This document shows positions 8,402 through 17,439 of a DNA stretch of 64,000 nt, in pieces. The translations under genes were made by a program, and so were the position numbers. The notes below the pieces were generated by a model that made no database searches, was not told where the DNA came from, and was given only the letters and a program-made list of their open reading frames with translations. Origin of the DNA: Burkholderia aenigmatica (lineage in GTDB: Bacteria > Pseudomonadota > Gammaproteobacteria > Burkholderiales > Burkholderiaceae); the NCBI RefSeq assembly GCF_902499175.1, contig NZ_CABVQC010000039.1, positions 20,370 through 84,369 on the forward strand. Direction: 5' to 3'. Each line of letters begins with the position of its first letter. The stretch's first letter is position 1.

Positions 8402-9451
8402 TCAAACCAGATACACGGCAACCTCATCCGCCGTCAGGAACCGCACCAGCGTCACGGACGGATTCTGCGCCGGATGGAACACGCCACCGAAGCCATCCCA
8501 GCTCCGCTGGATACCCTTTTCCGTCTCCAGTGCGATCAGCACGCATTTGCCGTGCTTGCGGTGGCTGCGCAACGGCGCTTCGCCCCACGCGAGCGCAAGG
8601 TTGTCGACCAGCACGCCATTCTCATACGCATGGGCCTGCAGCCAGTGAAACTCCGAGGTGTCCAGCTCCTCGTCGCCGTTACTCGGCGCAATCGCCTTGC
8701 CGACGCACAGCGTCTGCGCGTGTTCGCCGATCAGGCGCTGGAGCAGCGTGAACGCGTGGAACGTGTTGTTGATCGCGTGCGCGCTGGCGACGAAGCCGGT
8801 GCCTGAAGCCGGCAGCACGACGACGCACTCCGGTTCGTAGCTCAACGCCGACGCGCGGCATAGAAAGTGCAACTGGTCGGACGGCAAACTGTCGTTGTCG
8901 GCTACTTTGTCCAGCAACGCCTGCAGCGCGGCGTCAGCAATCAGGTCGCCGTGATTGTCACGATCGCGCATCAGCATGGCCATCAGCGGCAAGACGAGCG
9001 TATCGACCGCGTCCCGTAACGCATCGACTTCCCGGCGTTGCTGAGCGTCGAGTGCATCGAGCTGCTGCCGGGCCGCCTGCCAGTCGCGTCGTTCGTCGTC
9101 GGTGGCTTCATCGTCGCCCTCCTCGACCGCCCTTGCGCAAAACGGCGCGAGTTGGGGCAGCCACGCCCCAAGCCTCGCCTGCGCGGCAGGAAACAGGATG
9201 CGCGGATCGGCCCCGCGCTCGACGATCGCGCCACCGAGCAGCGCCAGCAACGCCGCGCGATTCGGATGCAGCGCCGGCAGTTCGGCCGCACACGCGCGCA
9301 GGATGGCGTCGGCGCGGGCACGATCCTGCGCCTGCTCGCGCAAGTCGTCGACTTCGGTCAGTTCGAAGAAGTCGTCCATCGTGAAAAGATCGGCTTCGTC
9401 GAGGACGGGCCGGTGCAGGACGGTAAGGAATTCAGGTGTGAGCAGCGTCAT
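8402..9451 (-). CDS. Unrecognised protein at the end of the MoxR/VWA/SWIM/WGR operon
   Basis: 349-aa protein, soluble and acidic, with no signal peptide or clear membrane segment. ATG 9451 (MTLLTPEFLTVL) is chosen over an upstream in-frame start at 9511. The N-terminal half is mostly helical, with charged segments rich in Asp, Glu, Arg and Ala (about residues 35-170). The C-terminal half looks mixed alpha/beta. I recognise no catalytic motif or family. It is the last gene of the long minus-strand operon, 89 bases after the WGR-DUF4132 gene and with the same base composition, so it is probably co-transcribed. Its 3' end abuts an IS remnant, but the frame is intact and there is no sign of truncation. 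Confidence 0.75.
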   Translation of the reverse strand: MTLLTPEFLTVLHRPVLDEADLFTMDDFFELTEVDDLREQAQDRARADAILRACAAELPALHPNRAALLALLGGAIVERGADPRILFPAAQARLGAWLPQLAPFCARAVEEGDDEATDDERRDWQAARQQLDALDAQQRREVDALRDAVDTLVLPLMAMLMRDRDNHGDLIADAALQALLDKVADNDSLPSDQLHFLCRASALSYEPECVVVLPASGTGFVASAHAINNTFHAFTLLQRLIGEHAQTLCVGKAIAPSNGDEELDTSEFHWLQAHAYENGVLVDNLALAWGEAPLRSHRKHGKCVLIALETEKGIQRSWDGFGGVFHPAQNPSVTLVRFLTADEVAVYLV

Positions 9452-9540
9452 GGTGGGTGTTGTTGCAAGCAAGAACGATCGACGTTGGCGTGACCGAAGC
9501 GGACGGGGCAACGCCCGCCCGCTTCGGTGGCAAGCGCGCG

Positions 9541-12500
9541 TTACTCCCGCATCCCTTCCAGATCGCGGATCAACTCGCTGGCCGAGATCTCGTCGAGCGT
9601 CGACAGCGCATCAGGCTCGCGAATGCTGCCCCAGTTCGACGGCGCACCGGCCTGCAACGCACCGAGCGCCTGATCCGGATACATGTCGATCGCCCCGACG
9701 ATGATCCCCGGGTCGAGCGACAGCTCGATCACCTTGCCGGCGCCGAGCGGCTTCGTGAAATACCAGATGCAGCCGCCATCCTCCACCTGGCCGCGGCGCC
9801 AGCCCTTGTTGACGAGCCCGAGCACGCGGCCGGTCGGTACCTTGACGCCCTTCCAGCGTTCGAGCAACCGCCCGTTGCGCTCATCGTCGGTCAGGCGGTA
9901 CACGTCGCGGCCGAGCTGCGCGAACGGCTGCAGCAGTTCGTAGTCGGCGAACACCTGCCCGAACGCGGCGGCATCGGCCGGCGCGATTTCCAGCGCATGC
10001 GGCACACCGATGCGGATCGTCGCGCCTTCCGGCAACGTGAACGCGTCGTCGTCGGCCGTAGCTGCGGTGCCGTCTTCCGCCACACGGAAGCAGGCCTTCA
10101 GCGTGCCGCCGAAGTTGCCGCCGTCGTCGACTTCGTACACTCCCCACACGAGGCGCTGCACGAGGTGGCGCACCAGCGGATGCTCGGCGAGAAACGCGCG
10201 AAACACCTCGGGCGTCCAGCGGCGGCGCCCGCACATCGCGACCTCGAGCCGCGCAAGCTGCTGGCTCGCAATGGTGCGCGCATCCTTCTTCAGCAGCTTG
10301 AAGCGCTCGACCGCGTCCTTGCCCTTCACCGGATCGTCGGTCTTCTTCGGTTTCGGCAGGTCCGCCAGCCGCGCGCCGGGCACGCCGTCGGCCCCCGTCT
10401 CGCGCACATACGGTTTCAGCGTCTCGTCGAAGCCGACCTGGAACGCGCGCGGACCGAAGTCGAGCAGCATCGTGCCCTGCGCATCGAGCCCGAGATCCGG
10501 CGCAAGGCGATCCTCCAGCTCCTCGGACGACAGCCCGCGCGCTTCCGCGATCGCCTCAATCTTCTCGCGCGCGCGGTCCTGCAGCGCGCGGAACTTGACC
10601 TTCTGTGCGATGCCATTGAGCAGCATCAGCGCAACGTCGCTGCCGATCGAGGCCAGCACGTCGAGGCCGGTCGCCGCGCGCGCATGCGCCGATTCGCCGG
10701 GCCACGTGCGGATCAGCGGCGTCAGCTTGCGTGCGGTATCGTCGTTGCCGAACAGGCCCAGCGCGGTCAGCGCCCAGCCTTCCTTGCCCGGCGCGCCGGC
10801 ATCGAGCCAGGCGTTGAAGCAGTCCCATGCGAAGTCGGCCAGCGACTCCGCCGTGCATGCGTCCTTCACGACGTCGATGCCGCCGTAGATCTCTTCATTG
10901 GTCGGGAACGTCAGCATCTGGCCGAGATGGTCGAGCGCGTCGTCCGGCAACGCCTTGCCGTTTTTCAGCACCGGTCGGCGCCAGCCGCGCGGCTGCCAGA
11001 ATTCGGGCAGCTTGCTGCGCTTGGTCGGAAAACGGTCGAGCGGGCTCTCGTCGAGCACCGCGCGCACCGCCTGCTGCACCGCGTCGTCGGCATAGCGCGC
11101 GGCGACGTCCATCAGCAGCGCCTCGTGGCCGTTCGCCTGCAGCAAACGCAGCGCGGCGCCGGCGCAGTCGCGCGCTTCGCCCGGCTTGCCGAGCGACGGC
11201 GCGATCAGGCCGCTGGCCGCATGCTCGGGAAACTTCAGCAGCCACGTACGGCCTTCGTCACGCAACGTCTTCAGCTTCGCAAATGCGCGGGCCGCGATCG
11301 GCGCGCATTCGACAGCGCCGTAGTTCAGCGCACCGCCGAAATTCTCCGTCGGCTTGCTGCGCACGGCTGCGATGAGGCCGGGCAACGCGGGCAAGCCGAA
11401 GGTTGCCATCATCATGTTGACGCCCGCCGTGCTGAAATCGCCCGCAATCGCATTCCAGATATCGACCGCCACCGCGGCCGGCAACAGCGTCAGGTACTCG
11501 GCGCGCAGCGTGTACCAGAAGTACCGCTCGCGCTTGCGCTCGTCGATCATCCCGCGCCACGCGGCGACGAACGCCGGCGCGTCGCCTTGCCGGATCGCCT
11601 TTGCCGCGGCCTCGCCGAGCGGCCCGTAGTACTTCTTGCTCGCGTCGAAACCGAGGCCGGCAACCAGCGTCAACGTGTCCTTCGCCGCCTCGGCAAGTCG
11701 CTTCGCCTCCCACTGGCCAGGCGTTTTCGCCTGGTTGCGCTTCGCTTCGTCCCAGCATTCGATCGCCGCCAGTTCGAGCGGCTCCAGCATCAGCGCAGCG
11801 GCCTTTTTTTGCCGCGCGGCAAGCCACGGCGGCGCGGCCAGCACGCCCGGCAATTCGTCGGCCGATGCGACGTCGGCCGGGCCGGCCAGCAGCGCGAGCA
11901 GCTTGTCGATCACAGCCTGTGCCGGTGCGTCGAGCCACGGCCGCAGCCCGTCGACCTGCGCCGCGTGCGCGCGCAGCAGGCGTGTCAGGCTCGGCGTCAG
12001 CAGCCCTGCATCCTTGCCGCCCGCGGCCACGAGCCGCGACAGCGCGACCATGCCCGCCACCGGCCAGCGATCGAGCGACAGCGACAGGCGCGCGAGCGCG
12101 CCCTTCGAACCGCTCGCGACCTTGCCCAGCGCGGCCACCGCGTCGGGCGTGCCGATCGCGGCAAGCCCATCGCCCGCCGCATCGTCGGCGGCGCCGCGTT
12201 CCAGCGCATCGAACGCCGCCGCGCCGCGCTCGCGCAACACGGTCGCGACCATCCGCGACATTCCCCAGAACGAATAGCCAAAGCTGTCGGGCCGGATCTT
12301 CGCGGCAACCGCGATCGCGTCGGGGTCGGTCGCAGTCAGCAGCATCCAGTGCAGCGTCTCGGGCACGTTGCGCTCCGCACCCAGCCGGCGCACCAGTGCA
12401 TTCGACACGTGCGGCGCGTCGGGCAGCAGCAGTGCCGGTATCGGCTGGCGGGTCGGGTGCAGCGCCGGCAGTGCGGCCTCGATCCTGTCGACGCAGGCCT

Positions 12501-13803
12501 GCCAGTCCGCTTCGCTCGCGGCGGCGAGATACTCGCGCAGCGCCGCCTCGCCGCCGAAGATCGGCCCGCGCCAGCTACCGCGCACCGGGCCTTCGACATT
12601 CGTCGTGAAACGATGGACGCGGCGCTGCGCCTGACGGTCGTAGTCGGTGTGCACCTGGATTTTCAACGCGTCGAGCAGCACGTCGATCGCACCCGTCAGG
12701 CCGTATTGCGCGATCAGGTAGCCGACGACCGGCCGGCCGATCGTGGTTTCGCCGTGATAGTCGCCCAGGGTCATCGCGAGCGCGAACAGCGCGGCGTCGG
12801 CTTCGGCATCCGCCACCGGCCCGGCGATCGGCGTGCGCGCGGCCTGCCGGTCGAGCATCCGCTGGACGGCCGGGCGCAGCGCCGCGTCGGTCGCGCCGAT
12901 GTCGAGCGAGTAACTGTCCTTGTTTTCGATCTTCAGCCACGCGGCACGCACGTCGAGCACGGTCACCTCGACGGGAAAACGGCGCGACGCAAACGCTTCG
13001 CGCTGCATCTGCGGCGACAGGCGCACGGGGTCGCCGTGCGCAAGCCACGGCGGCGCGCCGGTGTCGGCGACCGCGGGCGCTGCGGGCGCCGGCGCAGCGG
13101 CCTCGGTCGCCACCGCCTCGCCAAGCGCCACGGCGGTCGCCTGCGCGTGGTCGTGCACGGCGGCCGACGTTCCCCAGCCATACAGCAACCGGCGCGACTT
13201 GAGCAGGTCGAACGCCATCGCGGCGCCCTGGTCACCGACGTTGTAGCGGCGCTTGATCGCAGCGACCGTCAGCCGCTCGCCAGGCTTCATGTCGCCGTTC
13301 GCGATCTCCGCGCGCATGGTCTCGACGACGCGCTCGCACTGGGCATCGAAACTTTCGGCGGCAACGGGCGGCACGGGTGCGGGGTTGGTGGTGGAGGTGG
13401 CCGTAGAAGCCGGTGTCGATGCGGCCAGCTGGGGCGACGGCGTGGGCGCCGTGCTGTTCCCCGCCGTCACCGCCGCGGGTTGCGTACTCGCCGCCGGTTC
13501 TGCATCCGTCGATGCCTCCGACACCGCGGACGAGCTTGCCGACGGCGCCGCGGCCGGCGGCTTCGCGGCGGTCGCGCCGATGCTGGTGCCAGCCGCCACC
13601 GCAACTTCCGCATAGCCCTTGCCGGTCTTCTCCTTGACGAGCTTGTCGAGCGCGGCGCGCGCTTTCGCGTCGTCCGCGAACGACTTCGTCTGGCTCTGAC
13701 CCGCGGTGCCGATGCGGCCCCAGCGGATATTGAGCCCGGAGCCGTCCTGCTCCACTTCCCAGAACTTGCTGGAATTGCCTTCGATCAGTTCAAAACGACG
13801 CAT
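9541..13803 (-). CDS. WGR and DUF4132 domain protein (YehI/MolR-like)
   Basis: 1420-aa protein. ATG 13803 follows a strong GAGAGGGAA ribosome-binding sequence and opens directly into the WGR domain (residues 1-65; W28-G29-R30 inside GLNIRWGRIGTAG). A long low-complexity Ala/Thr/Pro linker (~70-150) separates this from a very large alpha-helical, HEAT-like region, and the last ~350 residues carry the DUF4132-type C-terminus. WGR domains bind nucleic acid ends in PARP-type proteins; the DUF4132 activity is unknown. The E. coli relative YehI was once linked to molybdate regulation as MolR. The gene sits behind the MoxR, DUF5682, VWA and SWIM genes, the same set as E. coli yehL/M/P/Q, so a shared pathway is likely. 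Family is firm, function unknown. Confidence 0.88.
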   Translation of the reverse strand: MRRFELIEGNSSKFWEVEQDGSGLNIRWGRIGTAGQSQTKSFADDAKARAALDKLVKEKTGKGYAEVAVAAGTSIGATAAKPPAAAPSASSSAVSEASTDAEPAASTQPAAVTAGNSTAPTPSPQLAASTPASTATSTTNPAPVPPVAAESFDAQCERVVETMRAEIANGDMKPGERLTVAAIKRRYNVGDQGAAMAFDLLKSRRLLYGWGTSAAVHDHAQATAVALGEAVATEAAAPAPAAPAVADTGAPPWLAHGDPVRLSPQMQREAFASRRFPVEVTVLDVRAAWLKIENKDSYSLDIGATDAALRPAVQRMLDRQAARTPIAGPVADAEADAALFALAMTLGDYHGETTIGRPVVGYLIAQYGLTGAIDVLLDALKIQVHTDYDRQAQRRVHRFTTNVEGPVRGSWRGPIFGGEAALREYLAAASEADWQACVDRIEAALPALHPTRQPIPALLLPDAPHVSNALVRRLGAERNVPETLHWMLLTATDPDAIAVAAKIRPDSFGYSFWGMSRMVATVLRERGAAAFDALERGAADDAAGDGLAAIGTPDAVAALGKVASGSKGALARLSLSLDRWPVAGMVALSRLVAAGGKDAGLLTPSLTRLLRAHAAQVDGLRPWLDAPAQAVIDKLLALLAGPADVASADELPGVLAAPPWLAARQKKAAALMLEPLELAAIECWDEAKRNQAKTPGQWEAKRLAEAAKDTLTLVAGLGFDASKKYYGPLGEAAAKAIRQGDAPAFVAAWRGMIDERKRERYFWYTLRAEYLTLLPAAVAVDIWNAIAGDFSTAGVNMMMATFGLPALPGLIAAVRSKPTENFGGALNYGAVECAPIAARAFAKLKTLRDEGRTWLLKFPEHAASGLIAPSLGKPGEARDCAGAALRLLQANGHEALLMDVAARYADDAVQQAVRAVLDESPLDRFPTKRSKLPEFWQPRGWRRPVLKNGKALPDDALDHLGQMLTFPTNEEIYGGIDVVKDACTAESLADFAWDCFNAWLDAGAPGKEGWALTALGLFGNDDTARKLTPLIRTWPGESAHARAATGLDVLASIGSDVALMLLNGIAQKVKFRALQDRAREKIEAIAEARGLSSEELEDRLAPDLGLDAQGTMLLDFGPRAFQVGFDETLKPYVRETGADGVPGARLADLPKPKKTDDPVKGKDAVERFKLLKKDARTIASQQLARLEVAMCGRRRWTPEVFRAFLAEHPLVRHLVQRLVWGVYEVDDGGNFGGTLKACFRVAEDGTAATADDDAFTLPEGATIRIGVPHALEIAPADAAAFGQVFADYELLQPFAQLGRDVYRLTDDERNGRLLERWKGVKVPTGRVLGLVNKGWRRGQVEDGGCIWYFTKPLGAGKVIELSLDPGIIVGAIDMYPDQALGALQAGAPSNWGSIREPDALSTLDEISASELIRDLEGMRE

Positions 13804-13971
13804 CCGTTCCCTCTCACTCGGATCGACGACGCAGCACGATGCCGCGCCTGCATGCCGTGGCCGCCAGGCAGCCACGACGCCCTCTCGTTCATTCATCCCG
13901 CGATCCGTGCATCCTGCACGACGACTCGCGATGTCGGGCGCGACCTGCTCGCCCGGTCGACGGTCATGCCG

Positions 13972-16218
13972 TCATTGCTCGACGATGCCCAGCAACAGCA
14001 ACGTCAGCGAACTCAGTTGCGTCAGTAGCGACGCCGGTTGCGCGGCACGCAGGCCGTCGGCCAGCAAGCGCAGCAGGCGGCCCGCGTGAGCGAGGCCGGC
14101 CCGCTCCAGCCGCGTGGCCTGCGCCCGCGCACGCTCGACCGCGCCGCCGCCCTGATGGCGCATCCCCTGGCGCAGCCACTCGGCCAAGAGCGCCAGCGTG
14201 TCCTCCGCGAGCGCGACCAGCTCGGGCAACGGCGCGCGCCCGCCGGCCAGCGGCAGCGGTTGCGGCGCCGTCGCTTCGGTCTGCAGCACGACGGCGCGCT
14301 GTGCGGTCAGCACGGCCAGCGGCCGCATCACGGCCGTGCCCGCATGCAGGCGCACGGTGCCCGCCAGTGCGCGCAACGCGCCCCATTCGCCGGCCAGCGC
14401 GCGCGCCAGTGCATCGACGGCGCCAGGCGCCACGGCGCGATGCGGCAGCGCGAGGTGCAGCACATCGTCGCCGTCCACGCCGGTTGTCGCGGCTTCGCCG
14501 TGCGCAAGCCGGGCGTGAAGCACCTGCGCGGCCGCATCCCAGTGAACCGACCGCACGACCATCGGCTCGAACGCGACGACGTGCAGCGACCCGGCCGCGC
14601 CGGCCGCCGCCCCATTCGCCGCCTGTCTCGGCCGCACGAAATCGGGCAGCGCGTCACGCAGGTACGCCACAAGCGCCGCGATGCCCGGCTGGCGGATCGG
14701 CGCGGCCAGATCGTCCCAGGATTTCGGTGACAGCGGCAGCACACCCGTCTGTCGTACGCCGGCCGCGATGTCGACCGCACCGTTCGCGCGCCGCTTCGCG
14801 GTTTTCGTGACGACCTGCCCGGCCGCGATCTGCCGCAGCGGAAAACCCGCGACACGGCGGCCGGCCAGATCCTGCGCCCGGCCGCCGGCCGCGACGTCGG
14901 CGGCACGCGGCCAGTTTCGCGTGAGCACCATCACGGTTTGCGTATCGGGATCGGCGAACAGCACGCTCGCCCCCTCTTCCGCTTCGTCGGCCCACAGCTC
15001 GACACCGAGCGACACCAGCCGCAGATGATCGAGTTCGACCTCGCCCTTCACGCCGATACCGAGCATCTGGCGGGCCGGTACCGCGGCACCGTCGGGCCGC
15101 GTCGCGGCGCCCATCGCCGCGCGCAGGCGCGCCCACAGTTCGGCCAGCACGCGCACGAGCCGCAGCGGCTCGAAACGGCTGCTGCGCGCATGCTGCGCGA
15201 GCACGAGCTGCCAGGCTTCGTCGAGCGCGTCGTCGACCCACTGCCAGCCGCGCTCGCGCAGACGGCCGCGCAACGACTCCACGCGCGCGGCCAGCGCGAT
15301 CGGCGGCTGGCTCGAACCGTCCAGCCATAGGGCCTGCACCAGCCCGTCGAGGTCGGCGATCAACGCATGCGCCGCGTCGTCGCGCAGCGGTGAACGGTCG
15401 TCGTCGCTCTCCGCTTCATTGCCGGCCGGCGGGCGCACCTCGACGATCGTCTCCGTTGCGCCGTCGGCCGGTGTGCCGGCCTGGCGAAACGCCCAGACGG
15501 CCACCACGACGTGCGCGCAGCCGCTACCCTGCCGGCAGTCGCAGCGCGCATGCGCGAGCGAGCGCCGCGAGAAGAACCGCACGGTGCACATCGGCAGGCG
15601 TGCAATCGGCGACGACTGCACGTCGGACCACGGCTGCACGGCCACGACGGGACGCGCGACCGCGAGGCGCGCGGCCTGTTCGAGCACCGACGGCGCGAAA
15701 CTCGCCGCCAGCGCGGCATCGTCGAAATCGGCCGGGCTCCATGCGCGATCCGCGGACGACGTGCCGTTCGTGTCGGTGTCCGGTGACGCATCGTCCGGGC
15801 CGTCGCGCGTTTCGCCGCGCGTTGCGTCATTCGGATCGCGGATCGATTCGTCGCGGGGATCGGCCTGCCCCGCCTTGCCGTCTCCGCCTGCATGTCCATC
15901 GCCCGACGCAGCCGCATCGGCCGCTTCGTTCGCCGGCGTACTCGCCTGATAAGCCAGCACCAGCATCACGCGATGCCGGCACATGCCGCTCGCGGTGCAG
16001 CTGCACGCCGCATCGCGCAAGGTCCGCCCCGGCGGCAGGCTGGTCCGCACACCGTCGTCGAACGACGCGTGCACCGTACCGTCGCCGTCGACGGTCAGCG
16101 CCGGCATCGCGCCGGCCGCGACATCCTTCTGTGCGCGCTTGACGAACCCGGCGTTGGCGAGCGCGGTCAGCGCCTCCGGCGTCAGTTCGAGCAGGTCGTC
16201 ACGCATCGGCGCGCTCAT
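13972..16218 (-). CDS. SWIM zinc-finger protein with two SWIM motifs (YehQ-like)
   Basis: 748-aa protein. Start ATG 16218 overlaps the VWA stop (ATGA), so the two are probably translationally coupled; another in-frame ATG is at 16206. Two complete CxC-x5-CxH zinc motifs are visible: C72-S-C74...C80-R-H82 and C226-D-C228...C234-A-H236, separated by a disordered Asp/Gly/Ala-rich linker (~95-160). The remaining ~500 residues are Ala/Arg/Leu-rich and predicted helical. SWIM fingers usually bind DNA or proteins. E. coli YehQ is the expected counterpart. Together with WGR in the next gene it gives the operon two potential nucleic-acid-binding modules beside a MoxR/VWA engine. Exact role unknown. 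Confidence 0.87.
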   Translation of the reverse strand: MSAPMRDDLLELTPEALTALANAGFVKRAQKDVAAGAMPALTVDGDGTVHASFDDGVRTSLPPGRTLRDAACSCTASGMCRHRVMLVLAYQASTPANEAADAAASGDGHAGGDGKAGQADPRDESIRDPNDATRGETRDGPDDASPDTDTNGTSSADRAWSPADFDDAALAASFAPSVLEQAARLAVARPVVAVQPWSDVQSSPIARLPMCTVRFFSRRSLAHARCDCRQGSGCAHVVVAVWAFRQAGTPADGATETIVEVRPPAGNEAESDDDRSPLRDDAAHALIADLDGLVQALWLDGSSQPPIALAARVESLRGRLRERGWQWVDDALDEAWQLVLAQHARSSRFEPLRLVRVLAELWARLRAAMGAATRPDGAAVPARQMLGIGVKGEVELDHLRLVSLGVELWADEAEEGASVLFADPDTQTVMVLTRNWPRAADVAAGGRAQDLAGRRVAGFPLRQIAAGQVVTKTAKRRANGAVDIAAGVRQTGVLPLSPKSWDDLAAPIRQPGIAALVAYLRDALPDFVRPRQAANGAAAGAAGSLHVVAFEPMVVRSVHWDAAAQVLHARLAHGEAATTGVDGDDVLHLALPHRAVAPGAVDALARALAGEWGALRALAGTVRLHAGTAVMRPLAVLTAQRAVVLQTEATAPQPLPLAGGRAPLPELVALAEDTLALLAEWLRQGMRHQGGGAVERARAQATRLERAGLAHAGRLLRLLADGLRAAQPASLLTQLSSLTLLLLGIVEQ

Positions 16219-17339
16219 CCCTGCACCTTCTCGGCGAGCCACGCGGCCAGTTGCCCGGGCGTCATCGCACCGACTTGCGCGCCGGCGTTCACGAGCCGCG
16301 CGGCCATCTCGCGGTCGTACGCGGGCTCGGCCGCCGAATCGAGCGCGGCCAGCCCGAGCACGCGCGCGCCGCTCTCGGCCAGCGCCTTCACGCGGCGCAC
16401 GAGTTCGTAGCCGCTGCTGCCTTCGTAGAAATCGCTGACGAGCACGACCACCGTGCGCGCGGGATTCGCGACACAGGATTGCGCATACGCGACGGCCTTC
16501 GCGATGTCCGTGCCGCCGCCGAGCTGTACCTTCATCAGCAGCTCGACCGGGTCGGACACGTCGGCGGTCAGGTCGACCACCGATGTATCGAAGGCCACGA
16601 GCCGCGTGCGCATGCCCGGCAATTGCCACAGACACGCTGCCATCACCGCGCTGTGGATCACCGAGTTGACCATCGACCCGCTCTGGTCGACGAGCAGCAC
16701 GATATCCCACGGCTCGACCTGGCGACGCGTGCGGCTGTTGAAAACCGGCGTGTCGAGATACAGCTTGCGCCGTTCGGGATGCCAGTGGCGCAGGTTCGCG
16801 GCCAGCGTGCGCGTGTAGTCGAAATTGCGCGCCACCTTCACCCGCGAGCGCCGGCGCCGGTCGCGCGTGCCGCTGAAGGCCTGCCGCACCTCGGTCGCCA
16901 GCCGCTCCATGATGCGCCGGACGACTTCGGCCACCAGCCGCCGCGCGGCCGCCAGCACCTCGGGATTCATCAGGTGCTTGGTGTGCAGCACGGCGCGCAG
17001 CAGCGATTCGGACGGCTCGATCCGCTCCAGCACGTCGAGGTTCGTGACGACTTCGTCGATACCGAAGCGCTCGACCGCATCGCGTTCGAGCCGGTCGATC
17101 ACCTCTTTCGGAAACAGCGTGTGGATCGTGTTGATCCAGTCCGGCGTGCTCAGCGCGGACGGCCCAAGGTTGGCACCGCGCTCACCACGCTGCGCGCGGT
17201 CGCCGTCGCGACCGTACAGCCATTCGAGTGCCGCATCGGCGGCCTGCGCATCGGCACCGGGCGTGCCGCACGCGGTTTCGGCCGGTTCGCCGAGCAGCAG
17301 CCGCCAGCGTTCGAGCGGACCGGGAATGTTCAGCGGCAT
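16215..17339 (-). CDS. VWA domain (CoxE-like) protein, MoxR partner (YehP-like)
   Basis: 374-aa cytoplasmic protein. The N-terminal ~210 residues are helical, with a basic segment (GTRDRRRRSRVKVARN, ~157-172). The C-terminal von Willebrand A domain has a complete MIDAS: D218-x-S220-x-S222 (LLVDQSGSM), T277 in LGGGTD and D303 in VLVSDFYEG. VWA proteins of this CoxE/ViaA kind pair with MoxR AAA+ ATPases as chaperone or metal-insertion machines; the MoxR gene is the first gene of this operon. E. coli YehP is the likely counterpart. The gene lies about 100 bases after the DUF5682 gene; that gap holds a GC-rich inverted repeat (17357-17364 / 17378-17385) that may form an intercistronic hairpin. 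The SWIM gene overlaps its stop. Confidence 0.9.
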   Translation of the reverse strand: MPLNIPGPLERWRLLLGEPAETACGTPGADAQAADAALEWLYGRDGDRAQRGERGANLGPSALSTPDWINTIHTLFPKEVIDRLERDAVERFGIDEVVTNLDVLERIEPSESLLRAVLHTKHLMNPEVLAAARRLVAEVVRRIMERLATEVRQAFSGTRDRRRRSRVKVARNFDYTRTLAANLRHWHPERRKLYLDTPVFNSRTRRQVEPWDIVLLVDQSGSMVNSVIHSAVMAACLWQLPGMRTRLVAFDTSVVDLTADVSDPVELLMKVQLGGGTDIAKAVAYAQSCVANPARTVVVLVSDFYEGSSGYELVRRVKALAESGARVLGLAALDSAAEPAYDREMAARLVNAGAQVGAMTPGQLAAWLAEKVQG

Positions 17340-17439
17340 GGCAGGACTCGTGGAAACCGCGCCGCGTGGTGCCGTGACGGCGCGGCCTCGGGGTGAAGGA
17401 AGGAGAAGCCGGGCGCGCGGCGGCCCGTCGATCGGCGCG

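Noticed and set aside
9457..14028. 1500-codon open frame on the plus strand, antisense to the WGR-DUF4132 gene
   Set aside because: Arg/Ala/His-rich composition without domains; it mirrors the real minus-strand gene, as expected from third-position GC bias.
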